A stretch of 64,000 nucleotides of DNA from assembly GCA_023269545.1 (NCBI GenBank), contig JAHFTB010000001.1, positions 93,105 to 157,104 on the forward strand. Reading direction: 5' to 3'. The notes under the pieces were generated by a model. It saw nothing but the letters and a program-made list of their open reading frames with translations, was not told the DNA's origin and ran no database searches. Positions 1 through 8,020 of the stretch are shown here, one piece after another. Position 1 is the first letter of the stretch. Each line of letters begins with the position of its first letter. Source of the stretch: Verrucomicrobiota bacterium (lineage in GTDB: Bacteria > Verrucomicrobiota > Verrucomicrobiia > Chthoniobacterales > Xiphinematobacteraceae). The position numbers and the translations under genes were made by a program.

Positions 1-67
1 TTACCGTCTGCTAGAGCCTGTGATAGCAGAAAAATATCACAAAAGTAGGATCCACCACACTTATTAA

Positions 68-150
68 GTGATATGACGCAAAAAAAAGAACCCTTGTAGG
101 TTAAAATGGTTTTTTTTGCTCCCAGAGCTTCTAAAAATGCGTAACTTCAG
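68..150 (+). repeat. MITE-like element family 1, copy A
   Basis: An 83 bp copy of a repeat found six times in this window. It starts GTGATATGACGCA and ends TGCGTAACTTCAG, which are imperfect inverted ends. It is flanked by TTATTAA (61-67) and TTAATTAA (151-158), a slightly diverged target duplication. It lies 15 bp from the stop codon of the acyl carrier protein gene. There is no coding capacity, so mobilisation in trans is inferred. Confidence 0.85.
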
Positions 151-165
151 TTAATTAAGCAGGCT

Positions 166-429
166 CTAGGAGGCCGGAGCATGTTGCAAAATATGACACG
201 CAATTGTATTGACACTTACAAATGCTTCTCTCGCGACTTGCGCATTTGGAATCACGACTCCAAAATTTTTTTCCAAGGCAACAGCTAATTCCAAAGCATC
301 AATGGAGTCTAATTTCAATCCTTCCGGAGAAAATAGGGGAATGTCATCCTGAATTTGCTCGGGATCAATCTGTAACATTAGATTTTCCACCAGGATTTTC
401 TTGATGCGGGCTTTTAATTCGTCGCTCAT
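166..429 (-). CDS. Acyl carrier protein
   Basis: An 87-residue protein of the phosphopantetheine-binding acyl carrier family. The attachment serine is seen as Ser42 in LDSIDALEL, followed by the usual helix-III segment (VNTIACHIL). It would carry acyl chains as thioesters in the cytoplasm. The LDSIDALEL form resembles ACPs of aryl-polyene and specialised fatty-acid clusters more than the housekeeping AcpP motif (DSLDTVEL). This is a family impression, not a proof. No synthase genes lie beside it inside the window; partners may lie beyond position 1. It is divergent from tlyA with a 139 bp shared upstream region. A MITE copy sits just past its stop. Confidence 0.9.
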   Translation of the reverse strand: MSDELKARIKKILVENLMLQIDPEQIQDDIPLFSPEGLKLDSIDALELAVALEKNFGVVIPNAQVAREAFVSVNTIACHILQHAPAS

Positions 430-568
430 GTACCTTCACCAGAATCATCAAAAACCCAGCCAACGCAAGATTTCGTGCAACTCAAACAAACATTTTTTAT
501 CCTATTTCTATTGGAACTAAATGCAATATACTGATTGTTAGCATATTGTACTGTAATTGCCATATATT

Positions 569-1300
569 ATGAAACGCTATCGTTTGGATACTTTATTAGT
601 GACCCGAGAACTTTTTGAGTCCAGGGAAAAAGCCCAACGGGCTATCATGGCTGGGCAAGTACGAGTTGAGAGACATTCCGCTCCCAAACCGGGAACCTTG
701 GTGCCGGTCGATATTGTCATAGAAGTTACTGCTCGCGAACGCTATGTAGGTCGGGGTGGACGCAAACTCGAAGGAGCACTTTCCCATTTTGCAATCAATG
801 TGGAAAATCAGATCTGCCTGGACATTGGTTCCTCAACCGGTGGATTTACGGATTGCTTGCTGCAACATGGGGCTCAACGCGTCCATGCCATCGATGTGGG
901 GCGAGGCCAACTCCACTGGAGCCTCCGTGAAAATCCCCGCGTGGTGATTCATGAGGGGATCAATGCCCGATATCTTACAATAGCCGATATCGGAGAACAG
1001 CCGCAAATTTGCGTCGCGGATGTCAGCTTTATATCCCTGACATTGATTTTACCGGGCAGTTTTGCCTTACTTAGTAAGAACGGTTGCATGATTACCTTGA
1101 TCAAACCTCAATTCGAATTAGACAGAAAACAAGTGGGCAAAGGAGGTATTGTACGCGATCCGGAAGCTCACCGCGAAGCTGTGGAAAAAATTCGTACTTT
1201 TGTAGAGAATTCTCTTCAAGCTCACTGGGAGGGAGTGATGGAATCCCCTATTACCGGTGCCACTGGCAACAAGGAATTTCTCGCCTATTTCCGACTATGA
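569..1300 (+). CDS. tlyA: TlyA-family rRNA 2'-O-methyltransferase (hemolysin A family)
   Basis: A 243-residue protein with an N-terminal S4 RNA-binding domain (about residues 3-60), the linker GRGGRKL (61-67), and an FtsJ/RrmJ-type methyltransferase domain whose SAM loop is DIGSSTGGFTDCLL (about 85-98), followed by DVSFISL. TlyA proteins methylate 2'-OH groups of rRNA cytidines using S-adenosylmethionine. I chose ATG 569; an in-frame TTG at 557 would add only four residues. Its stop overlaps the next start (ATGA at 1297-1300), so it is probably translationally coupled to nadK. Confidence 0.93.
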   Translation: MKRYRLDTLLVTRELFESREKAQRAIMAGQVRVERHSAPKPGTLVPVDIVIEVTARERYVGRGGRKLEGALSHFAINVENQICLDIGSSTGGFTDCLLQHGAQRVHAIDVGRGQLHWSLRENPRVVIHEGINARYLTIADIGEQPQICVADVSFISLTLILPGSFALLSKNGCMITLIKPQFELDRKQVGKGGIVRDPEAHREAVEKIRTFVENSLQAHWEGVMESPITGATGNKEFLAYFRL

Positions 1301-2154
1301 TTGGCCTCATCGCCCACGCCTCTAAACCGGAAGCCAAATCTCTGATTAGAGAACTCTCTGAAAAGCTGCGAAAATCCGGCCTAGAAGTGCTGTTAGAAAA
1401 TTATACAGCTGCCGCAGTGGGAGAGAAACACCATGCGAGCACCAAAGAAATCGCTGCGGCATGTAATCTTGTGGTAGTGCTTGGCGGAGACGGCACACTT
1501 CTCCGTGCGGTGCGCCACATGACTCCGGTCATTCCTCCTATATTTGGAATCAATATAGGGTCATTAGGCTTTCTCACCTGTCTTGGGCCGCAAGAAATTG
1601 AGCAAGCCGTCGAAAGTATTGCCCACCGGAGCTTTCTGCTCAGCCATCGGTCCATGCTCTCAATAGAAATTACAGGAAAGAACTCCGAAACACTCACTCG
1701 CACATTAGCTCTGAATGACGCCGTGATCAGTCGCGGCTCTCGCTCTCAACTCGTTCGCCTCTCTGTCCTTATTGATAGCGATGTACTCACCAATTACTAT
1801 GCGGATGGTCTGATTATCGCCACCCCTACAGGCTCCACAGCATATTCCCTCGCCGCAGGAGGCCCCATTCTCATGCCCACATCGGGAGCCTTTGTCATCA
1901 CTCCCATCTGCCCTCACGTTTTAACTAATCGATCGACCGTGGTCAGCGACAAGTCTGTGATTGAAGTACACCTTGCCGTACCCGATCAAGAAGTGAACAT
2001 TGCCATCGATGGGCAAACTTCCCATCGATTACACCCGGGAGAAATATTGCATCTGACAAAATCTTCCATCACTCTTCCGCTGGCCATGTTGCCGGAACGA
2101 TCCTTCTCTCAAGTGCTGAGTCAAAAATTGAAATGGAGTGGCAGTAATTTATGA
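1297..2154 (+). CDS. nadK: NAD kinase
   Basis: A 285-residue ATP-NAD kinase making NADP from NAD and ATP in the cytoplasm. The diagnostic GGDGTLL motif is at about residues 63-69, NIGSLGFLT at 86-94, and TPTGSTAYSLAAGGPI in the C-terminal half, which shapes the NAD site. Length is normal. The ATG at 1297 overlaps the tlyA stop; an upstream in-frame extension would lie inside tlyA and is rejected. Its TGA overlaps the ATG of the following EIIA gene by the same ATGA arrangement. Confidence 0.96.
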   Translation: MIGLIAHASKPEAKSLIRELSEKLRKSGLEVLLENYTAAAVGEKHHASTKEIAAACNLVVVLGGDGTLLRAVRHMTPVIPPIFGINIGSLGFLTCLGPQEIEQAVESIAHRSFLLSHRSMLSIEITGKNSETLTRTLALNDAVISRGSRSQLVRLSVLIDSDVLTNYYADGLIIATPTGSTAYSLAAGGPILMPTSGAFVITPICPHVLTNRSTVVSDKSVIEVHLAVPDQEVNIAIDGQTSHRLHPGEILHLTKSSITLPLAMLPERSFSQVLSQKLKWSGSNL

Positions 2155-2612
2155 TCTCCATTCCGGATATTCTCTCTGTGGACGATATTAATCTCACACT
2201 GAGCTCTGATCTCAAATCTGCAGCCGTTCAAGAAGTTCTTTTCCTCCTGGATGGAGATCCCCGGATTCTCAATTTTGAAGCCCTTTGCCATGCGGTAGAA
2301 AGCCGCAATGCAGCTGCAATCGCTGTTCCGGGAGCTGGCATCTGCATCGCTCATGGCCGCACCGATGCGGTTTCCCATCTCGTCCTTGCCGTAGGGCGTT
2401 CCGATATTGGCATTCTCTGCCCAGAAATTCAGGAACCAGTAAATCTCCTTTTCACAGCGGGAATTCCCACCACACTCGATAGCGAATATTTGCGTATCGT
2501 AGGAGCTCTCGTCCGGGCCTGCGGAGACCCGGAGATCCTCCCCGTCCTTCTGGAAACTCAGGACCCTAGGGAATTCCTTGACCAGCTTTCCAGCGTGGAA
2601 ATTCGTTTATAA
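2151..2612 (+). CDS. PTS EIIA-type (PtsN-like) protein
   Basis: A 153-residue stand-alone domain of the fructose/mannitol-type PTS EIIA family. The phospho-acceptor is probably His68 in GICIAHGRTDAV, matching the usual Pro-His-Ala-Arg active-site segment with Ile-Ala in place of the proline. No EIIB or EIIC membrane component, HPr or EI is seen in the window, so a regulatory role like PtsN (nitrogen PTS) is more likely than sugar uptake. It is coupled to nadK and followed after 31 bp by the CCA enzyme gene. A second EIIA-like protein is encoded at 7177-7944. Confidence 0.85.
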   Translation: MISIPDILSVDDINLTLSSDLKSAAVQEVLFLLDGDPRILNFEALCHAVESRNAAAIAVPGAGICIAHGRTDAVSHLVLAVGRSDIGILCPEIQEPVNLLFTAGIPTTLDSEYLRIVGALVRACGDPEILPVLLETQDPREFLDQLSSVEIRL

Positions 2613-2643
2613 AACCCTCCCTCTTTCCTTTGAGGACCTCATT

Positions 2644-4029
2644 ATGAGCGCTGCTGAAACATCACATCTTCGTCACCTTGCCATTAGAATCGTCCGCCGG
2701 CTCCATGATGCGGGATATCAAGCCCTCTTTGCAGGCGGGTGTGTTCGCGACCGACTGCTGGGCACCCCTCCCCATGATTATGACATCGCCACCGATGCTC
2801 TGCCCGCACAGGTTCAAATGCTTTTTGAAAAAACCGTGCCCGTCGGCGCCCAATTCGGAGTCATCCTCGTCGTCGAACAGGGAGTACCCTTTCAAGTGGC
2901 AACCTTCCGTACCGATGGACACTACCTCGACCACCGTCGTCCGGAAACAGTCTCCTTCGGAGGACCCAAAGAAGATGCTCTCCGGAGAGACTTTACCATC
3001 AACGGACTTTTCGAAAACCCCTTGGAAAATTGTGTCCTCGACTATGTGGGAGGTCGAGAAGACCTTCGGAATCGCACCCTTCGCTGCATTGGCAATCCCA
3101 TAGAACGTTTTGAAGAAGATCGTCTCCGTATTTTACGGGCTATTCGCTTTGCCACCACATTGGATTTTCAAATTCATCCCGATACTTGGCAAGCATTGGA
3201 CACTCATGCTCATACACTGAGTGAAATCAGTGTAGAGCGTATCCGCGAAGAACTGAATCGCATTTTCCTTTCTCACCGGCGCGTACAAGGCTTTGATCTG
3301 CTAGACCGAAGCGGAATTCTGAAACATTTGTTACCGGAGATAGAAGCATTGAAAGGCTGTGAACAGCCTGTGGAATTCCACCCCGAAGGGGATGTGTTTG
3401 TACACACTCGTCTCATGCTGTCATTATTACCGCCCCGCGTTTCGCTTCCCCTCGTCCTCGCCACACTCTTTCATGATATCGGGAAACCAGGAACCGCGCG
3501 AACAGACGAGACAGGACGGATACGCTTCAATGCTCATGAAAAATTAAGTGCTGAAATGACAGTTCGTATTATGAAGCGATTACGCTATGCGAATATGGAA
3601 ATCGAAGCAACCGAAACCATGGTCCGCAATCACATGGCATTTAAGGATGTACAAAACATGAGACGTTCCACTCTCAAACGCTTTCTGGCTCGCTCCACCT
3701 TCGACGACGAATTGGAATTACATCGCGTGGATTGTCTGGGAAGCCACGGCTTATTGGACAATTACGAATTTCTCCTTACAAAACGTGAAGAATTCTCCAA
3801 TGAGCCTCTTCTCCCCCCACCTTTATTAACAGGAGCGGATTTAATAGCACTTGACTGGAAACCCGGTCCCCAATTCAAAATTGTTCTGGAAGCCACCCAT
3901 AACGCTCAACTGGAAGGAACTCTTTCTTCCAAAGAAGAAGCCGTATCTTTCGCACTAAAAATGAAGAACATCGGCGAAATGAAAAACATGGGCGGTGAGG
4001 GTTTCGAACCCCCGACCTACTGGGTGTAA
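2644..4029 (+). CDS. cca: CCA tRNA nucleotidyltransferase / poly(A) polymerase family, HD domain
   Basis: A 461-residue class II nucleotidyltransferase that adds or repairs the 3' CCA of tRNAs. GGCVRDRLLG is at residues 31-40 and the metal-binding DYD at 45-47; RRDFTING and the ERFEEDRLRILRAIRF segment follow, then an HD-type domain with LFHDIGK near residue 275. ATG 2644 is preferred over an upstream start at 2578, which lies inside the previous gene. The last 13 or so codons and the TAA stop lie antisense within a tRNA-Val gene (3989-4060), so the native C-terminus may have been extended or replaced at this junction. Whether it makes CCA or only A or CC cannot be told from motifs alone. Confidence 0.93.
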   Translation: MSAAETSHLRHLAIRIVRRLHDAGYQALFAGGCVRDRLLGTPPHDYDIATDALPAQVQMLFEKTVPVGAQFGVILVVEQGVPFQVATFRTDGHYLDHRRPETVSFGGPKEDALRRDFTINGLFENPLENCVLDYVGGREDLRNRTLRCIGNPIERFEEDRLRILRAIRFATTLDFQIHPDTWQALDTHAHTLSEISVERIREELNRIFLSHRRVQGFDLLDRSGILKHLLPEIEALKGCEQPVEFHPEGDVFVHTRLMLSLLPPRVSLPLVLATLFHDIGKPGTARTDETGRIRFNAHEKLSAEMTVRIMKRLRYANMEIEATETMVRNHMAFKDVQNMRRSTLKRFLARSTFDDELELHRVDCLGSHGLLDNYEFLLTKREEFSNEPLLPPPLLTGADLIALDWKPGPQFKIVLEATHNAQLEGTLSSKEEAVSFALKMKNIGEMKNMGGEGFEPPTYWV

Positions 4030-4060
4030 ACCAGCCGCTCTACCGCTGAGCTAACCGCCC
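3989..4060 (-). tRNA. tRNA-Val (anticodon UAC)
   Basis: On the minus strand the sequence folds as a full cloverleaf: acceptor GGGCGGT/ACCGCCC, D stem GCTC/GAGC, anticodon stem GCTGG/CCAGT with a G-U pair and loop TTTACAC giving anticodon UAC, T stem GGGGG/CCCTC around TTCGAAA, and discriminator A. The 3' CCA is not encoded. The gene overlaps the 3' end of cca on the opposite strand. Confidence 0.96.
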
Positions 4061-4208
4061 TACAAAAAACTAAAACCACCCATCTCCTAAAGCTACCCAT
4101 CCCTAAAACCGGAAGCTATAGCGAAACGGGGCTCAAGATGAGCAGTCAACAAAAAGGCTCTCTTGCAAGTAACCTCAATTTCTCTGTGCTGCAAGTCTTA
4201 TTGCTCCA

Positions 4209-5246
4209 TTAAAAAAAAGGAGACAATGGAGAAATCGGCCCCACATTCAAGGGGCGACACTTTTCAAACACCGCAGGAGCCACTTGCTGATTGACCACAT
4301 AAGCTTCCCTAATCATTTCTAATTTGGCGTCCATATTATCAATATAGTGTAATGCTATTGCCTCAGGAGTTTTTGGCAGTACCGGAGAACCAAATTCATA
4401 TTCACCATGATGTGCAGCCACCAGATGAATGAGATGCAAGCGAACCTCCTCTGAGGGAGGGAGCACTTCCTTCCAAGAATCCAAGGACAACTTTCTCCAT
4501 AACGTATTGATCAATTCTATCCCAATGGAAATGTGTCCCACTAATTCTCCTCGCAAATCATACGAAACCAAAAATCCTTCTTCCGGAGGACAGACTTCCC
4601 AAAGCTTGCCGCAGTCATGAAAAAGAGTTCCTGCGACTAAGAGATCCCGATTGAGATGAGGATACACGGAAGCTACTTTATCAGCCATTCTCATCATTTG
4701 CGCCGTATGACGACAAAGTCCGCCGCGATGAGCATGGTGCATTTTTCGGGCCGCGGCAGCGCGGCAAAATCGAGTTCCAAAGTCTTTCAAAAAAATGAGC
4801 CCCAACTCTCGTAATCGCGGATCATTAAGCTTCTCCGCAGTTTGCTGAATCCAGCCAAAATCTTCCTCTGTCGAAGATTCTCCTTGGAACAGAGAGTGGC
4901 TCTCTTCATCTGAAAGTGAACGAATTTCCCAACGGCGGGCATCCAACCCATACTGGCCATTGCAAAAAAATTCGCCCGTTACTTCCACTGCCGAGCAGGT
5001 TAAAAGTATGGAACACTGCGAAAATGCCAGACTGTCACTCCAAGCTCGCAAAGTCAGACTGCTTCTGGCATCCCGAAGTCTTAATTCCCAAAAGGGCTTA
5101 CCGTTTGCCGAGTCCTTCCGAACAAGCGATTCCACTTGTGCACGGATTTTTCCACGACAAGGATTCTCCTGACAAAGAGATCTGATTTCCAAAATAGATT
5201 TCAAATCCATGGTTCTGGGGATCGCCTGTAAACTCGCCTGAGACAT
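4209..5246 (-). CDS. OB-fold/HD-domain 3'-5' exoribonuclease, YhaM-like
   Basis: A 345-residue protein with an N-terminal OB-fold nucleic-acid-binding region (about residues 15-115; VRKDSANGKPFWELRLRD) and a C-terminal HD phosphohydrolase domain (RHTAQMM near 180, GTLFHDCGK near 210, HHGEYEFGSP later). This architecture matches YhaM/CBF1-type 3'-to-5' exoribonucleases. The metal-binding His-Asp pair and the trailing histidines are present. It is a single gene between tRNA-Val and the ammonium transporter, with 148 bp on its 3' side holding a TATAGCGAAA-type short repeat and no gene. Confidence 0.82.
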   Translation of the reverse strand: MSQASLQAIPRTMDLKSILEIRSLCQENPCRGKIRAQVESLVRKDSANGKPFWELRLRDARSSLTLRAWSDSLAFSQCSILLTCSAVEVTGEFFCNGQYGLDARRWEIRSLSDEESHSLFQGESSTEEDFGWIQQTAEKLNDPRLRELGLIFLKDFGTRFCRAAAARKMHHAHRGGLCRHTAQMMRMADKVASVYPHLNRDLLVAGTLFHDCGKLWEVCPPEEGFLVSYDLRGELVGHISIGIELINTLWRKLSLDSWKEVLPPSEEVRLHLIHLVAAHHGEYEFGSPVLPKTPEAIALHYIDNMDAKLEMIREAYVVNQQVAPAVFEKCRPLNVGPISPLSPFF

Positions 5247-5414
5247 CCCAGAACATACGAATCCCCTTCCTGAAACCGCAACATTTGATTTTTACGGAAA
5301 ATATACCGCCCCACTTGCAATCGCGTATAGCGAATATCCTATAAAAATGACGTTATGAGTGGAGGGGGATCATTTTGTGTCGGCAGAGCGCTCAGCAGCC
5401 CTACCGACAGCCCA

Positions 5415-7037
5415 CTACAAAATATAGCCTTCTTCTCCATGCTCCGTAATATCCAGTCCAGTGCTTTCCACTTCGGCGCTTGGACGTAGTCCTATCATAA
5501 GCTTTAATAGCCATCCAATCATCAAAGATGCTATTACAGCAAAAGCAACCGTAATTCCGATTGCTTTTAACTGCGTGATCCAAAGCGTATGATTGAGGAT
5601 AGAATGAGCAAGCCCATTGACTGTCGCACTATTTGGAGTTATCCCCACTGCAGATTTAACAAGGTTAGCATTTACACTCGGAGTCGCAAGAACCCCAGTC
5701 AGGAGCATCCCAAGAGTACCACCTACGGCATGCACTCCAAAAGTATCCAATGCATCATCATACCCCAAACAAGCCTTCAACTTATCCACTGCGAAAAACG
5801 GAACAACACCCGCCGCCACCCCAATGAGTACCGCTCCCGTAGTATTTACAAAACCGCAAGCTGGCGTGATGACTACCAAGCCGGCAACAGCACCCGAACA
5901 ATAACCTAAAACGCTTGTTTTTCCCTTGAAGAAAGTTTCCACACACGCCCAGCTGAGGCTACCAATAGCCGCAGCTAAAGTGGTGGTAAGAAAAGCATTG
6001 CTAGCAATGGAATCAGCGCCATAAGCGGAACCAGCGTTGAAACCATACCATCCCACCCACAGCATTCCGGTACCTATCATGCATAAAACCATACTGTGGG
6101 GCGGCATTTTTTCGCGGCCAAATCCAAGACGCGGACCCACCAAAATCGCAAGAATTAAAGCACTCCAGCCAGAACTCATATGCACCACGGTGCCTCCCGC
6201 AAAATCAATCGCCGCAATTTTGGCCGCGGGATTTCCCATTCCGTTCATATAGCCCGTGGAACCCCATACCATATGTGCAAGTGGGAAATACACCACGAAC
6301 ATCCAAAGAGTCACAAAGGACATGACCGCCATATATTTCATCCGCTCCGCAATCGCACCTACCATCAATGCGGGCGTAATGATCGCAAACATCAGCTGGA
6401 ACATGGAAAAGACACTGTGCGAAACCCAAAATGAATAGTCCGTATTCGGTGCGGAAGTCACTCCGTTGAGAAATGAAAATTCCGTACCTCCCAAAAATTG
6501 CCCCAAGAAAGGATGTGAAACACTCAGGTTTTTCCCAAAAATAAGGCTATAGCCAATTAACCACCATAATAACGCAACCAGGCCGGCAATCCCCATACAT
6601 TGCGCCAAAACACTCAAAATATTTTTCTTCCGTACCAGCCCACCGTAAAAAAGGGCCAATCCCGGAAGCGTCATGAAAAGAACTAATAATGAACTGGTTA
6701 ACAACCACGCATTGTGTCCGGGGCCAGGAAGATTGCTGAGCATGGAAACAGGTCCTTTGTAGCCACTGACATCCGAAGAACGAGGACTATTAGCAATATA
6801 GGCTTCCAGATCCGCCACACGCGTCACCAAATCAGGCGTGGAGGCAGGAGTAGGAGCTGGCGCCAGCGGCGGAGATGATGGGCTCTGGGCAAATGCCAGA
6901 TCCTTGCTACCAAGACAAAAGAGCGCCATTCCAATGGCTAAGATCCGCAAAATTTTAGAGGAATATTTAAATAGCATACCTAACAAAAGCATTTTTTGTG
7001 CCGAAACCTTTTCGCTCTTTTTATTGTGAGGTCTCAT
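5415..7037 (-). CDS. amt: Ammonium transporter (Amt family)
   Basis: A 540-residue inner-membrane ammonium channel. The N-terminus resembles a cleavable signal (positive start, hydrophobic run, AFAQ near residue 50), followed by a Pro/Ala-rich linker and a short predicted helix, then eleven or so membrane spans. The conserved Asp in AIDFAGGTVVH and the two pore histidines (FAGGTVVHMSS and DTFGVHAVGG) are intact. AmtB is normally paired with a GlnK/PII gene; none is adjacent here. The longer N-terminus makes this about 100 residues longer than E. coli AmtB. An internal ATG at 6992 is an alternative start that would keep the signal. Confidence 0.95.
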   Translation of the reverse strand: MRPHNKKSEKVSAQKMLLLGMLFKYSSKILRILAIGMALFCLGSKDLAFAQSPSSPPLAPAPTPASTPDLVTRVADLEAYIANSPRSSDVSGYKGPVSMLSNLPGPGHNAWLLTSSLLVLFMTLPGLALFYGGLVRKKNILSVLAQCMGIAGLVALLWWLIGYSLIFGKNLSVSHPFLGQFLGGTEFSFLNGVTSAPNTDYSFWVSHSVFSMFQLMFAIITPALMVGAIAERMKYMAVMSFVTLWMFVVYFPLAHMVWGSTGYMNGMGNPAAKIAAIDFAGGTVVHMSSGWSALILAILVGPRLGFGREKMPPHSMVLCMIGTGMLWVGWYGFNAGSAYGADSIASNAFLTTTLAAAIGSLSWACVETFFKGKTSVLGYCSGAVAGLVVITPACGFVNTTGAVLIGVAAGVVPFFAVDKLKACLGYDDALDTFGVHAVGGTLGMLLTGVLATPSVNANLVKSAVGITPNSATVNGLAHSILNHTLWITQLKAIGITVAFAVIASLMIGWLLKLMIGLRPSAEVESTGLDITEHGEEGYIL

Positions 7038-7176
7038 GAAGACTAATCATAGAGAGAGATACTGTCTATTGATAAAAATTTGAAATTCACATAATTACAA
7101 AGAAATACAATCTCCCTTAAAACGGGAAACTACTACAAGAAAGCTGGCAAGATACTCTACTCGTTTATGTCAGAGG

Positions 7177-7944
7177 TTAAAAAACCGCACACTTATAAAA
7201 CATCCTGGATGCGCTTAGAGCTTTGCGTTCCGCAACAACAAGTCGATATCCATCCACTTGCGCCATGCCATCTTTCTCCAGACTGGATGCTAAGCCACTG
7301 AGAGATTCGATGTGATGAGTCAATGTCGGATCATCAGTAATCGCAAAAACTTGGACACCATCTTCTTCAACAACCAAGATATCCACTAATCGAAGAGCCG
7401 GCCCTTCTTCCTGGGGCACAGAAATAGCACGACGCGCAATCTGAATCATCCGAGCCTGAGTACTTGGAACCACTGTCTCCAAGGCTTGAGAAACCCAGCC
7501 TAAAAGATGTCCCCGTACCTCATCGAGTGAAGATGCCTTTAGAATGGCCACCATATTCGATTCCTTTTCCACCGCCCGAGCCAAGGCAGACATTTCTTTC
7601 AGGAATGCCCCGCGTTCATCCGAAGGAACATAGTACATACAAACCAAATGTACGGGCACCCCATCCAGAGCGCCATAATCGATCCCAATAGGAGACCATC
7701 CGGCTGCACACAGAAGATCCCCCCCCTCATGCTTCGTACGTGCATGGGGGCAAGCAATCGCATGACCCAATGCGGTATTCGCATGAGTCTCACGCTCCAT
7801 GACCATGCTAAAAATATCCAAACTTGGAGGAACACTCGGAATGGCTTCTATCAAATTGGAAAGCAGCTCCAGAGACCCTCTTTTATCAGAGCCCGTCAGC
7901 TCAACCAAACGACCTTTTTGTAGGGCAACAAGCAAACTCCTCAT
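7177..7944 (-). CDS. PTS EIIA-type domain protein with extra C-terminal domain
   Basis: A 255-residue protein whose first ~145 residues match the fructose-type EIIA fold, with probable phospho-acceptor His67 in GHAIACPHAR. The last ~100 residues (VDILVVEEDGVQVFAITDD onward) form a second domain that I do not recognise. No membrane EIIC is encoded nearby. It lies 139 bp upstream of the ammonium transporter on the same strand, so a link to nitrogen signalling, as for PtsN, is possible but inferred only from neighbourhood. Confidence 0.75.
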   Translation of the reverse strand: MRSLLVALQKGRLVELTGSDKRGSLELLSNLIEAIPSVPPSLDIFSMVMERETHANTALGHAIACPHARTKHEGGDLLCAAGWSPIGIDYGALDGVPVHLVCMYYVPSDERGAFLKEMSALARAVEKESNMVAILKASSLDEVRGHLLGWVSQALETVVPSTQARMIQIARRAISVPQEEGPALRLVDILVVEEDGVQVFAITDDPTLTHHIESLSGLASSLEKDGMAQVDGYRLVVAERKALSASRMFYKCAVF

Positions 7945-8020
7945 AGGGCAAAACGGTCATTTCCCACAAAAATGGCAAGAGAGCGAGCGTAAAATGAGAG
8001 GAAGAAAGATCATCGGATAA

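Noticed and set aside
430..568. Sigma-70 promoter between the ACP gene and tlyA
   Set aside because: TTGGAA and TATACT are present, but the spacing (10 bp) is wrong; no better pair was found.
1084..1296. N-terminal extension of NAD kinase
   Set aside because: It lies wholly within tlyA, and the ATG at 1297 gives the normal NAD kinase length and an ATGA overlap.
5589..6438. Plus-strand open frames within the ammonium transporter region
   Set aside because: They are antisense to conserved membrane segments and show no protein family features.
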